Positions 18,780 to 27,554 of a stretch of 64,000 nt of DNA are shown here, one piece after another (positions within the stretch are counted from its first letter, which is position 1; every line of letters begins with the position of its first letter). The notes beneath the pieces are model-generated. The model made no database searches and was not told where the DNA came from. It worked only from the letters and a program-made list of their open reading frames with translations. Source of the stretch: Streptomyces formicae (GTDB lineage Bacteria > Actinomycetota > Actinomycetes > Streptomycetales > Streptomycetaceae); NCBI RefSeq assembly GCF_002556545.1, contig NZ_CP022685.1, positions 372,001 to 436,000 on the forward strand. Direction: 5' to 3'. Both the position numbers and the translations under genes were made by a program.

Positions 18780-19565
18780 GTGAGTGAAGCGGCCACGCCC
18801 AAGGAGCACCGGACCGTCAGCCGGGTGACGGGCATCCTGGAGTACGTCTCGCGGCACGGCGGCGCCCGGACGCAGGAGCTCGCCGATGCCCTCGACGCCC
18901 CCAAGTCATCGGTGTTCGGCCTGGTGAAGGGCCTCGTCTCGACCGGCTACCTGGTCGAGGAAGGTGGTGTCCACCGGCTCGGCCCCGCACTCGGCAGCCT
19001 CCTGCCGAGGACCGCGCAGGACCTCGCGAGCGCCGCGCTGCCCACGCTCGAAGCGCTGCGGGACCACTTCGGGGAGACGGCCATGCTCGGCACGGCCGTC
19101 GGCGACTCACTGGTCTACGCGAGCGCCGCCGAGTCCCGTCAGCTGATCCGCTACTCGGCGCCGCTGCGCACCCGCCGTCCGCTGTACCCGCCGAGCGCGG
19201 GCAAGGTGCTGCTCGCCCACCGCCCCCAGAAGCGGCGCGACGCCTACCTCCGCACGCTGCTCCCCGACCCGGGCGGGTACGAGGCGGCCCGCGCCGACCT
19301 CGCCGAAGTCCGCGCCAGGGGCGTGGCGTTCAACCGGGGCGAGACGCTCCCCGACGTGACCGCCGCGGCCCGGCCGGTCCTGGTCGACGGCGAGGTCCGC
19401 GCGGTGATCGCGGTGGCGGGCCCCACCTCGCGCACCGCGGACCGGCTCCCCGCCATCGCGGACGCACTCCTGGACGCGGTGAGCGCGGTCGCGGCACGGC
19501 TCGGCGCGACGACACAGAGGACGCAGACGGAGAAGAGGGAGCAGATGGAGCAGAGGGAGCACTGA
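18780..19565 (+). CDS. IclR family transcriptional regulator
   Basis: The product is 261 residues from a GTG at 18780. The N-terminal winged helix reads SRVTGILEYVSRHGGARTQELADALDAPKSSVFGLVKGL, and the effector domain follows with LRDHFGETAMLGTAVGD and LYPPSAGKVLLAHRP, both IclR family landmarks. The C-terminal tail (TQRTQTEKREQMEQREH) is short, charged and repetitive. IclR proteins sense small acids and usually control the adjacent operon, here the divergent acyl-CoA dehydrogenase/CoA-transferase genes, by way of the palindrome in the gap. Confidence 0.9.
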   Translation: MSEAATPKEHRTVSRVTGILEYVSRHGGARTQELADALDAPKSSVFGLVKGLVSTGYLVEEGGVHRLGPALGSLLPRTAQDLASAALPTLEALRDHFGETAMLGTAVGDSLVYASAAESRQLIRYSAPLRTRRPLYPPSAGKVLLAHRPQKRRDAYLRTLLPDPGGYEAARADLAEVRARGVAFNRGETLPDVTAAARPVLVDGEVRAVIAVAGPTSRTADRLPAIADALLDAVSAVAARLGATTQRTQTEKREQMEQREH

Positions 19566-19577
19566 CAGAATGCGCGC

Positions 19578-20132
19578 ATGCCTGAGCCCTCCTCCGACCC
19601 CATAGGCGCACCCGCCACCATCCGCACCGCCCGCCTCGACCTGGTGCCGCTGCGCGTCGAGCACGCCGACGAGATGGCGGCCGTGCTGGCCGATCCCGCG
19701 CTGCACACCTTCATCGGCGGCGCCCCCGACGGCGTGACGGCGCTGCGCGCCCGCTACGGGAGGATGCTCGCCGGATCGCCCGACCCCGCCGTCTCCTGGC
19801 TCAACTGGGTGGTCAGGCTCCGGACCGGTCAACTCCCTTGTCTGGTGGGGACGGTGCAGGCGACGGTCACACCGGGCGTCGACGGCGACGGTCCCACGGC
19901 GGAGGTCGCCTGGGTCATCGGCACGCCCTGGCAGGGGCGCGGCTTCGCGTCGGAGGCGGCGTGCGGCCTGGTGGACTGGCTGACCACGCAGCGGGCCGTC
20001 CGCACGCTCGTCGCGCACGTCCATCCCGACCACGAGGCGTCCGCGGCCGTCGCGAGGGCGGCGCGGCTCACGGCGACCGATGTGGTCCAGGACGGCGAGA
20101 TCCGCTGGGAGCGGCGGACCGCCGGAGAGTGA
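19578..20132 (+). CDS. GNAT N-acetyltransferase (RimJ/RimL-like)
   Basis: The 184-residue GNAT protein contains IRTARLDLVPLRVEHADEMA at the front, the acetyl-CoA loop region WVIGTPWQGRGFASEAACGLVDWL, and HPDHEASAAVARAARLTATD at the end. These match the acetyltransf_3 (RimJ/RimL) group; the acceptor is unknown. The gene starts 12 bases after the IclR stop and could be co-transcribed with it. Confidence 0.85.
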   Translation: MPEPSSDPIGAPATIRTARLDLVPLRVEHADEMAAVLADPALHTFIGGAPDGVTALRARYGRMLAGSPDPAVSWLNWVVRLRTGQLPCLVGTVQATVTPGVDGDGPTAEVAWVIGTPWQGRGFASEAACGLVDWLTTQRAVRTLVAHVHPDHEASAAVARAARLTATDVVQDGEIRWERRTAGE

Positions 20133-20334
20133 GGGCGCCGGAAAGGAGTGCCGGAAGGGGCTGAGAGGGGGGCGCCGCCCGCGCATCCCCCGTACTCCGA
20201 GCTTCCGCTTCGCCGTACCACACAGGTGATTCGTGCGCAGATCGGCGGCATGCCGCTGTCATCCCTGCTCTGCTGGATATAGCCCTCATAAGAGGCACAG
20301 TGGAAATCACCCGGTTTCGGGAAAGGGGTCCTCT

Positions 20335-20670
20335 ATGCACATGTGGAAACGGCTCGCCAGGATGACCGTCGTCGCAGGCTCGGCGTTCGTCCTGGTGGCG
20401 GGTGTCTCGACCAGTGCCCAGGCGGCGTCGGGCACCTTCTTCTACAACCGGGCCGACACCGGCTTCCGGGTACCGATCGCCGATCCGCCGGACGACACGT
20501 GTGTCCCGCTGGACGGCGGGGCGGGTATCGCCGACAACGGCACCGACACCCGGGCCGTGCTCTTCCGTGACACGGAGTGCCTGGTCCCGCAGGACTCGCT
20601 GGCGCCCGGCGGGAGCGGCGCCTACGGCGGAGCCACGGTTCCGCACGCGGTCATCTTCACCACCGGCTAA
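20335..20670 (+). CDS. Small secreted protein of unknown function
   Basis: The product is 111 residues. The ATG at 20335 follows GAAAGGGG. An N-terminal Sec signal (WKRLARMTVVAGSAFVLVAG, cleaved after AQA near residue 30) leads to an 80-residue mature domain with two cysteines (in DDTCVPL and DTECLVP) likely forming one disulfide. The mature part, rich in Asp and Gly (GGAGIADNGTDTRAVLFRDT), looks like a small extracellular domain of the kind common in Streptomyces, similar in style to lactococcin- or beta/gamma-crystallin-like secreted proteins, but I cannot assign a family. It converges on the TauD-type gene and shares a bidirectional hairpin with it. Confidence 0.65.
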   Translation: MHMWKRLARMTVVAGSAFVLVAGVSTSAQAASGTFFYNRADTGFRVPIADPPDDTCVPLDGGAGIADNGTDTRAVLFRDTECLVPQDSLAPGGSGAYGGATVPHAVIFTTG

Positions 20671-20689
20671 CGAGCGCTGCGGCGGATCG

Positions 20690-20716
20690 CCTTGGGGCGC
20701 TCCCGGCGCCCCAAGG
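20690..20716. terminator. Bidirectional hairpin terminator between convergent genes
   Basis: CCTTGGGGCGC (20690-20700) is the exact reverse complement of GCGCCCCAAGG (20706-20716), with a 5-base loop. It lies in the 74-base gap between the converging small secreted protein gene and the dioxygenase gene. Confidence 0.8.
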
Positions 20717-20744
20717 TTCCGCTTCCCCTCATACGGCCGCCCGG

Positions 20745-21698
20745 TCAGTACGGCCGGTCGCCCGCGATCGCCACCCGCTCCGCGACGCGCCGGTGCGGGG
20801 CGTAGTCGTCCACCGCGTAGTGCTGGGTGGCGCGGTTGTCCCAGAAGGCGACGTCGCCCGCCTGCCACTGGAACCGCACCTGGTACTCCGGCACATGGGC
20901 CTGCCGCACCAGGAAGCTCAGCAGCCGGTCGCTCTCCGCCCTGTCCATGCCGACGATGTGCGTGGTGAAGGAGGTGTTGACGAACAGCATCCGGCGCCCG
21001 GTCTCCGGGTGCGTGCGCACCACGGGGTGGGTGACGGGAGGGAACCGGTCCTGATGCGGGGCGAGTTGCTCAGGACCGTAGAAGCGGGCGAAGCCGGGGA
21101 TGAAGTCGTGCACCGCTCGCGCCCCTTCGATGCGTTCCTTGACGGCTTCGGGCAGGTTGTCGTAGGCGGCCGCCATGTCCGCCCACATCGTGTCGCCGCC
21201 GTACGGAGGCACCTCGCGCAGCTGCAACACCGCGCCCAGGGCGGGCCGTTCGCGGAAGGTGACGTCCGCGTGCCAGACGTTCTCGTACGTCGGCGTGGCG
21301 CTGCCGCCCTTGTCGAAGCGGACGACGTCCTCGGCGGAGCCGCGCGCGAGCAGCGGATTGGTCTCCAGCTCGCCCCAGTTCAGGGCGAAGGCGCGCTGCT
21401 GCTCGGCGGTGATGTGCGCGCCTCGGAAGAACAGCACCTTCCATTCGAGCAGGGCGCGGTTCAACTCCTCGCGCAGCGCGGCCGTCAGGGGCCGCGCGAG
21501 GTCGACGCCGCGGATCTCGGCGCCGATGACGCGGCCCCGCGGGGCGATGTCGAGCAGCTCGTAGGGCCGCTCGTCCCAGCCGTCGGGCAGTCGGCGCAGC
21601 ACGCGGCGGCCTTCGTACATGCCGTCGGCGGGAACGCGGGCCTCGCGGAGCGCGGGCGGCGTCTGGGCAGGGGTCGGTTCGGTGTCGGTGACCGTCAT
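20745..21698 (-). CDS. TauD/TfdA family Fe(II)/2-oxoglutarate dioxygenase
   Basis: This 317-residue dioxygenase has the metal triad of the family: H143-x-D145 in VWHADVTF and distal H293 in WDNRATQHYAVDDY, with the 2-oxoglutarate arginine in the RRVAERV segment. Supporting motifs are RGVDLARPL, LFFRGAHITAEQQ, PPYGGDTMWADM and HPVVRTHPETGRRMLFVN, closest to taurine/alkylsulfonate or alkylsulfatase-type dioxygenases. It likely releases sulfite or sulfate from an organosulfur compound, though the substrate is not fixed by these motifs. The ATG at 21698 starts the homologous region. No ABC transporter genes are adjacent. Confidence 0.9.
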   Translation of the reverse strand: MTVTDTEPTPAQTPPALREARVPADGMYEGRRVLRRLPDGWDERPYELLDIAPRGRVIGAEIRGVDLARPLTAALREELNRALLEWKVLFFRGAHITAEQQRAFALNWGELETNPLLARGSAEDVVRFDKGGSATPTYENVWHADVTFRERPALGAVLQLREVPPYGGDTMWADMAAAYDNLPEAVKERIEGARAVHDFIPGFARFYGPEQLAPHQDRFPPVTHPVVRTHPETGRRMLFVNTSFTTHIVGMDRAESDRLLSFLVRQAHVPEYQVRFQWQAGDVAFWDNRATQHYAVDDYAPHRRVAERVAIAGDRPY

Positions 21699-22057
21699 GG
21701 GGATCCGATCCTCAGGGGTGCGGAAGCGGGCGGGTGGCGTGCGGAGATGACTCCGGACAGCTAGCGGCCCGATCGCTCGCACCCGCACCGCCACGGGACG
21801 TTGAACGTCCGTACGGCAGCGGTCAGGTGCTGGATCATGGTCGTCATTGTGGAACGCGGACCGCTCCTGGTCAACCGTGCGGCTCGCGCAGCACTCCCCC
21901 GCGCCCGCACCCCCGCGCCCCTCGGAGACGGCCCCGTCGCCCACCATGGACTGTGGCGTGCCACACCCGCCCGCCGTCCGGGCCCCCGCATGGCGCATGA
22001 TCGTGACACAGAGCCATCCGCACCACTGGATCCGTTCCACCCAGAGAGGACCTCCCC
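21699..22057. other. Divergent intergenic region between the dioxygenase and lpd
   Basis: There is no convincing gene in these 359 bases. They must hold both promoters. A short minus-strand frame (21847-21761, 28 codons, containing the CGC cysteine pair near its end) could be a leader peptide ahead of the dioxygenase, but it lacks a good ribosome site. A small inverted repeat, GGACGT/ACGTCC, is present at about 21798-21812. The lpd ribosome site is GAGAGGA just before 22058. Confidence 0.45.
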
Positions 22058-23461
22058 ATGGAAGACCGCTTCGACGTCGTCGTGCTCGGAGCAGGACCCG
22101 GCGGCTACGTGGCCGCCATTCGCGCCGCCCAGCTGGGCAAGCGCGTAGCGGTCGTCGAGGAGAAGTACTGGGGCGGTGTCTGCCTCAACGTCGGCTGTAT
22201 CCCGACGAAGGCGCTGCTGCGCAACGCCGAGCTGGCGCACCTCTTCACGCACGAGCAGAAGACGTACGGCATCAAGGTCGACGGGCAGGTCTCCTTCGAC
22301 TACGGCGAGGCGTTCAGCCGCAGCCGCCGGGTCGCGGAGGGACGGGTCAAGGGCGTCCACTTCCTGATGAAGAAGAACAAGATCACCGAGTTCGACGGCC
22401 GGGGCACGTTCGTCGACGCGAACACGCTGCGGGTCGAGGGCTCGGACGGCACGACGAGCACGCTCTCCTTCGAGAACTGCATCATCGCCACCGGCGCGAC
22501 GCCGCGCCTGCTGCCCGGTACCAGCCTGAGCGAGCGCGTGGTGTCGTACGAGGAGCAGATCCTCGCCGACGAGCTGCCGGGGTCCATCGTGATCGCGGGC
22601 GCGGGCGCCATCGGCATCGAGTTCGCGTACGTCCTGCACAACTACGGCGTGAAGGTCACCATCGTCGAGTTCCTCGACCGGATCGCGCCCCTGGAGGACG
22701 CGGACGTCTCGACGGAGCTCGCCAAGCAGTACCGCAAGCTCGGCATCGACGTGCGCACCTCGACCCGGGTGGAGTCGATCGACGACTCGGGCGAGCAGGT
22801 CAAGGTCACGGTCACCGGCAAGGACGGCAAGCAGGAGGTCCTGGAGACCGACAAGGTCCTCCAGGCCATCGGCTTCGCCCCGAACGTCTCCGGATACGGC
22901 CTGGAGGCGACCGGTGTGGCGCTCACCGAGCGCGGCGCGATCGAGGTCGACGGGCGCTGCCGCACCAACGTCCCGAACATCTACGCCATCGGCGATGTCA
23001 CCGCGAAGCTGATGCTCGCGCACACCGCCGAGGCCATGGGCGTGGTCGCCGCCGAGACGCTCGCGGACGCCGAGACGATGGAACTCGACTACCCGATGAT
23101 CCCGCGCGCCACCTACTCGCAGCCGCAGATCGCCAGCTTCGGCTGGACCGAGGCGCAGGCCAAGGAGAAGGGCTTCGACGTCAAGGTCGCGAAGTTCCCG
23201 TTCCAGGCCAACGGCAAGGCGCACGGCCTCGGCGACACCGTCGGCTTCGTGAAGATCATCAGCGATGCGCGGTACGGCGAGATCATCGGCGCCCACCTGA
23301 TCGGTCCCGACGTCACCGAGCTGCTCCCCGAGCTCACCCTGGCCCAGCAGTGGGACCTCACCGTCCACGAGGTCGCGCGCAACGTCCACGCGCACCCGAC
23401 GCTCGGCGAGGCCGTCAAGGAGGCCGTGCACGGCCTGGCGGGACACATGATCAACTTCTGA
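22058..23461 (+). CDS. lpdA: Dihydrolipoamide dehydrogenase (E3)
   Basis: This 467-residue flavoprotein has every expected element: FAD-binding [20 protein letters not shown], the redox disulfide C42/C47 in [16 protein letters not shown], the NAD-binding [14 protein letters not shown], a second FAD motif [14 protein letters not shown], and the catalytic His446-Glu451 pair in HAHPTLGEA near the C-terminus. It reoxidises dihydrolipoyl groups of 2-oxoacid dehydrogenase complexes with NAD+. It is a stand-alone gene closed by a strong hairpin; the E1 pair at 4252-6226 is 16 kb away and not obviously linked. Confidence 0.95.
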   Translation: MEDRFDVVVLGAGPGGYVAAIRAAQLGKRVAVVEEKYWGGVCLNVGCIPTKALLRNAELAHLFTHEQKTYGIKVDGQVSFDYGEAFSRSRRVAEGRVKGVHFLMKKNKITEFDGRGTFVDANTLRVEGSDGTTSTLSFENCIIATGATPRLLPGTSLSERVVSYEEQILADELPGSIVIAGAGAIGIEFAYVLHNYGVKVTIVEFLDRIAPLEDADVSTELAKQYRKLGIDVRTSTRVESIDDSGEQVKVTVTGKDGKQEVLETDKVLQAIGFAPNVSGYGLEATGVALTERGAIEVDGRCRTNVPNIYAIGDVTAKLMLAHTAEAMGVVAAETLADAETMELDYPMIPRATYSQPQIASFGWTEAQAKEKGFDVKVAKFPFQANGKAHGLGDTVGFVKIISDARYGEIIGAHLIGPDVTELLPELTLAQQWDLTVHEVARNVHAHPTLGEAVKEAVHGLAGHMINF

Positions 23462-23478
23462 CGCGCCCGGGCGGCCCG

Positions 23479-23512
23479 CTTGGGGCGAGCGGCCGAAACC
23501 GCTCGCCCCAAG
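23479..23512 (+). terminator. 14-bp hairpin terminator after lpdA
   Basis: CTTGGGGCGAGCGG (23479-23492) pairs exactly with CCGCTCGCCCCAAG (23499-23512) around a 6-base loop, 18 bases after the lpdA stop. Confidence 0.8.
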
Positions 23513-23588
23513 TGGCGCGGCCGCCCGGTCCGGCCGATGCTGTCGGACAGGACTGTTGTGCCTCGGGGGCGAGGAGAGGCAGTAGCAG

Positions 23589-25745
23589 ATGTTCTCTGGC
23601 CTGGGCCGATTCGTGGTCCGCCGCCCCTGGTGGATCATCCTCGCGTGGGTGGTGGCGGCCGGTGCCGTGATCTCGCTGGCACCGAAACTCACGTCGAGCA
23701 GCGACGAGGCGAGCTTCCTTCCCGATCACTACGAGTCCATTCGCGCGGCCGACGTGCAGGAGGAGGAGTTCCCCAAGCAGCAGAACATCGGCGCGATCAT
23801 CGTCTTCCAGCGCTCCGACGGCGGGAAACTGACCGCCGCCGACTCCGGGGACGTCGTACGGATCTCCAAGGACCTCCAGGCGCGCAAGATCGACGAGGTG
23901 CGGGCGGTCGTGCCCGGCGAGGTGTCGCCCAACAAGCTCGTGCAGACCTCCGTCGTGGCGATGCCCAAGATCACCAACCCCGAGGACACCGCCCAGCAGG
24001 ACGCGGTGAAGCAGCTGCGGACCGATCTCAAGCCCGAGCTGAAGGGCACCGACCTGACGGCCGGGATCACCGGTTCCGCGGCGCAGGCGCTGGACGAGAG
24101 CGACGCGTCCAAGAAGGCGGGCATCCTCGTCGGCGCCGGCACGATCGTGATCATCATCGTGCTGCTGCTCGTGATCTTCCGCAGCCCCATCATCGCGCTG
24201 CTGCCCGTGGTCCTCATCGGCCTGATCTCGCCCATGGCGACGGGCCTGATCGCCGCCGCCAACAAGGCGTTCGACATGAAGGCGGACTCCTCGATCCAGG
24301 AGCTGCTCACCGTCGTCCTGTTCGGCGTCGGCACCGACTACATCCTCTTCCTGCTCTTCCGCTACCGGGAGGCGCTGCGCGCGGGCGAGGATCCCAAGGG
24401 CGCGATGACCCACGCCGTCGAGCGGGTCGGCGAGGCCATCACCTCGGCCGCGGGCGCCGTCATCGTCGCCTTCGCCGCGCTCACCCTCTCCTCGCTCGGC
24501 ATGCTCCGGTCGATGGGCCCGGCGCTCGCGATCGCCGTGTTCGTCACGCTGCTCGCCGGGCTCACCCTGGTGCCCGCCGTGGTCTCGCTGCTCGGTACGA
24601 AGGTGTTCTGGCCCTCGAAGTCCTGGCAGCGCGAGCCGCAGGGCACCGGGTTCGCCAAGCTCGGTGGGGCCATCGCCCGCAAGCCCGCGGTGTGGGCCGT
24701 GGTCTCCGCCCTCTTCATGGGCGCGCTCGCGCTCGGCGCGCTGGGCTACAAGGCCAACTTCGACCTCGCCGGGTCCTCGCTGCCCAAGGACAAGGAGTCG
24801 ATGGTCGCCCTGGAAAACCTCCAGAAGGGCTTCCCCGCGGGCTCCACCGACCCCACCTCCGTGTACCTCTCCTCGACCACCGACAAGCGCGTCACCGAGC
24901 CCGAGGCGAAGGCGTTCCGGGGGCGGCTCGCCGACGTCCCCGGCGTGGGCGAGGTGGCGCCCGCCCGGCTCAGTCCCGACCGCACGACGGCCTCCTACTC
25001 CGTGGTCCTGGCCGATCCTCCCGCCTCCGACAAGGCGCTCGCCACGGTCAAGGACCGGTTGCGACCGGCCGCCCACGAGGACGCCCCGAGCGGGACGCAG
25101 GCGCTCGTCGGCGGCACCACGGCGGTGTACGTCGACATCAACAAGGCGGTGGACCGCGACTATTCGGTGGTCTTCCCGACCGCCGCGCTCGCCATCATGG
25201 TGATCCTCGGCCTGCTCCTGCGCAGCCTGGTGGCGCCCTGGTACCTCATGCTGTCCGTCGCGCTCGGATTCGGCGCGACGCTCGGCGCGACCTCGCTGCT
25301 CTTCCAGCAGATCGGGAGCCAGCCCGGGCTGATGTTCATGCTCCCCGTGATCATGTACTTGTTCGTGGTCGCGCTCGGCACGGACTACAACATCCTCATG
25401 GTGTCCCGGCTGCGCGAGGAGGCCCGCGAGGGCCGCGACCCGCACGACGCGGCGGGCACGGCGGTACGCCACTCCGGGCCCACCATCGGCTCGGCGGGCG
25501 TGATCCTCGCCGGTACGTTCGCGACGCTGATGCTCGCGGGCAACTCGACGCTCTCGCAGATGGGCTTCTCCCTCTCGTTCGGCATCGCGATCGCCGCGTT
25601 CGTGATGGCGATGATCTTCACGCCCGCGCTGACGGCGCTGATCGGGCACGCGGCCTGGTGGCCGGGGCACGGGGATGAGAAGCGGAACGGGGGCGGCGGG
25701 GCGGTTGCACCGGCGCCTGAGGGCCCGGACGAGCACGTTCCGTAG
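23589..25745 (+). CDS. MMPL family RND-type transporter
   Basis: The 718-residue membrane protein has twelve predicted helices in the two-fold MMPL pattern: one helix at the start (RRPWWIILAWVVAAGAVISL), a soluble porter domain with FLPDHYESIRAADVQEEEF, five helices, then the second repeat. The two proton-relay Asp-Tyr pairs lie in GVGTDYILFL (near residue 249) and ALGTDYNILM (near 598). MMPL proteins export lipids or lipid-linked metabolites in actinobacteria, and the substrate here is unknown. Length is typical of the shorter Streptomyces members. It follows lpdA by 127 bases with a terminator between, so it has its own promoter. Confidence 0.92.
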   Translation: MFSGLGRFVVRRPWWIILAWVVAAGAVISLAPKLTSSSDEASFLPDHYESIRAADVQEEEFPKQQNIGAIIVFQRSDGGKLTAADSGDVVRISKDLQARKIDEVRAVVPGEVSPNKLVQTSVVAMPKITNPEDTAQQDAVKQLRTDLKPELKGTDLTAGITGSAAQALDESDASKKAGILVGAGTIVIIIVLLLVIFRSPIIALLPVVLIGLISPMATGLIAAANKAFDMKADSSIQELLTVVLFGVGTDYILFLLFRYREALRAGEDPKGAMTHAVERVGEAITSAAGAVIVAFAALTLSSLGMLRSMGPALAIAVFVTLLAGLTLVPAVVSLLGTKVFWPSKSWQREPQGTGFAKLGGAIARKPAVWAVVSALFMGALALGALGYKANFDLAGSSLPKDKESMVALENLQKGFPAGSTDPTSVYLSSTTDKRVTEPEAKAFRGRLADVPGVGEVAPARLSPDRTTASYSVVLADPPASDKALATVKDRLRPAAHEDAPSGTQALVGGTTAVYVDINKAVDRDYSVVFPTAALAIMVILGLLLRSLVAPWYLMLSVALGFGATLGATSLLFQQIGSQPGLMFMLPVIMYLFVVALGTDYNILMVSRLREEAREGRDPHDAAGTAVRHSGPTIGSAGVILAGTFATLMLAGNSTLSQMGFSLSFGIAIAAFVMAMIFTPALTALIGHAAWWPGHGDEKRNGGGGAVAPAPEGPDEHVP

Positions 25746-25814
25746 GGTCCGTTTCGTACGAGGTCCCGTTCACCTGCTCGTGGGCTCGGCTCCTGTCCAC
25801 GGTTCCCAGCGCCC

Positions 25815-27071
25815 CTATCGCAGGGCCTGTTCCCCGCGCACGATGCCCGTGAACGTCCCGACCACGGCCACGCACACCACTCCCGCGCCCACGGCCAGGC
25901 AGACCGCGGGAACGCCGAATCCTGCCGCCGCCGCCGTGACGGCGGCGGCGCCGAGCGGGCCGAGCGAGTAGTGCGTGGTCCAGAACGCGGCGGTGACCCG
26001 CCCCAGGAGGTGACTCGGCGTCACTTCCTGGCGCAGGGACATCGAGCAGATGCCGGACACGCCGGTGGCGAGGAGCATCACCGCCGAAGCTAGCGCGGTC
26101 AACGGCACGCTCTCGGTCAGTCCGACGCAGGCGACGGCGACACCTGCCACGCCGATCGCTCCCGTCCAACTACGCCCAAAACCCAGCCTCTTGCGCAGCC
26201 GGGTGACCACGAAGGCCCCGAGCAGCGTGCCGATCGTCCCCGCGCTCAGCACATAGCCGACGGTGCTGTCGGCGTGCCCGAGGTCCTCCTTGACACGGAA
26301 GATGATGACGTCGGTCAGGCCGTGCGTGAGGAAGATGAACACGGAGAGCAGCACGGTCAGGGGCCGCAGCACGGGATGCGCCCACAGGAAGCGGGCCCCG
26401 GCGAGGAACTCCCCGCGCACTCCGCCCTGTTGGGCACGCTCGGCCTCCTCGTCCGTGGGCGGCGGCGCGGGCCTCAGCTTGACGAGGAGCAGTCCGGCCG
26501 CCGACGCGGCGAAGGTTCCCGCGTCGATCCCGATGGCGGCGACGGGCCCGAACGCCGCGGCGACGAAACCCGCGAGGGTCGGTCCACCGACCGTCGCGAC
26601 GGCGAACGCCCCGAAGAGGTGGGCGTTGGCCCGGGTGATCTGGCCGGGCTCGACGAGGGCGGGGACCACCGTCACGTACGTCACCTGGAAGAGCATCGAG
26701 AAGACGCCCGCGAGCGGCACGACCGCGTAGATCAGCCACATGGGCGTGGCGTAGAGCCAGACCAGCGGGATCAGCGCGTACAGCAGGGCGCGCGCCACAT
26801 CGCTCAGCATCAGCAGCCGCCGTCGGTCGACGCGGTCGGCGATCACCCCGGCGAAGAGTCCGGTGGCGATCGAGGAGACGCCGGTGAGGCCGGTGACGAG
26901 CCCCATCTGGACGACCGAGCCCGTGCTGTGCAGGACGAGCAGCGGGATCGCCACGAAGGAGAAGGAGTCGCCGAGGGCGGAGAGGGTCTGGATGACCAGG
27001 AAGGTGCGGTAGTGGACATTGGCCCACAGGGAGGGCGACTCCGCCTCCGAGGCACGATCCTTCTCGGTCAC
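25815..27071 (-). CDS. MFS transporter (enterobactin-exporter/MFS_3-like)
   Basis: With the GTG at 27071 the protein is 418 residues with twelve predicted helices. Diagnostic stretches are FLVIQTLSALGDSFSFVAIPLLVL, GLFAGVIADRVDRRRLLMLSD (the MFS loop 2-3 motif) and FRVKEDLGHADSTVGYVLSAGTIG. This subgroup includes macrolide and siderophore exporters. An alternative GTG lies at 27107. The gene is divergent from a DHA2 efflux gene across a 480-base region. Nothing shows the substrate. Confidence 0.88.
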   Translation of the reverse strand: MTEKDRASEAESPSLWANVHYRTFLVIQTLSALGDSFSFVAIPLLVLHSTGSVVQMGLVTGLTGVSSIATGLFAGVIADRVDRRRLLMLSDVARALLYALIPLVWLYATPMWLIYAVVPLAGVFSMLFQVTYVTVVPALVEPGQITRANAHLFGAFAVATVGGPTLAGFVAAAFGPVAAIGIDAGTFAASAAGLLLVKLRPAPPPTDEEAERAQQGGVRGEFLAGARFLWAHPVLRPLTVLLSVFIFLTHGLTDVIIFRVKEDLGHADSTVGYVLSAGTIGTLLGAFVVTRLRKRLGFGRSWTGAIGVAGVAVACVGLTESVPLTALASAVMLLATGVSGICSMSLRQEVTPSHLLGRVTAAFWTTHYSLGPLGAAAVTAAAAGFGVPAVCLAVGAGVVCVAVVGTFTGIVRGEQALR

Positions 27072-27554
27072 TTCCGCCCCCGCTCCCCCGTCCGCCCCTG
27101 CGGTCACGCTAGTCCAGCGGCAGCCGTTCATGGCCCGTTCGCGGAAGTTTCTCCGGCCATCGACCGCGCCGTGCGATTTGCTTTTACGGCGAAAGTGTGG
27201 ACCCACAATGGCGTCGACAATCGCCCGTTGCTCACACTTTTGGCGAGAAATCAAGCGGAATTGATAACTCCTCTCAGGTCGCCTGCCTATGATTCAACGG
27301 CGAATGTCAAGTCCAATAATTCCTTGCCCCTTACCCCTCCCTCAGGGCCACCACCAGGCACTACCGGGTGCTAAAGTCTTCATTCGTCCCGAGCCCAGGC
27401 CGCATTACCGTCGGCGCATCGCTCGGATTGCATTGCGGTGATCCAGCTCTCCGAAGCCGGTCACCATGCCTTTACCGCCGAAAGGGAAGCCAGTCTTCCG
27501 CGCCCGCTTCCCGTTCCGGTGAAATGTGTCCACGCCTCGTCCTGGAGCCCTTTC
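27072..27554. other. Divergent intergenic region between two MFS genes
   Basis: These 483 bases hold no gene I can support. The central part (about 27170-27350) is markedly AT-rich for this genome and probably carries both promoters. An inverted repeat, AAAGTGTG (27192-27199) with CACACTTT (27233-27240), is a candidate operator, although no regulator gene is adjacent. Confidence 0.5.

Noticed and set aside
21761..21847. 28-codon leader peptide upstream of the TauD-type dioxygenase
   Set aside because: No ribosome site within a normal distance and no clear match to known actinobacterial leader peptides; left only as a remark in the intergenic entry.
4252..23461. Linking the E1 alpha/beta pair to lpdA as one dehydrogenase complex
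   Set aside because: The genes are 16 kb apart with unrelated units between, no E2 gene is present, and lpdA has its own terminator.
23451..25736. A 761-codon frame antisense to the MMPL transporter
   Set aside because: It is low-complexity, rich in Arg/His/Gly/Asp, and lacks any motif; the plus strand encodes a clean MMPL protein.
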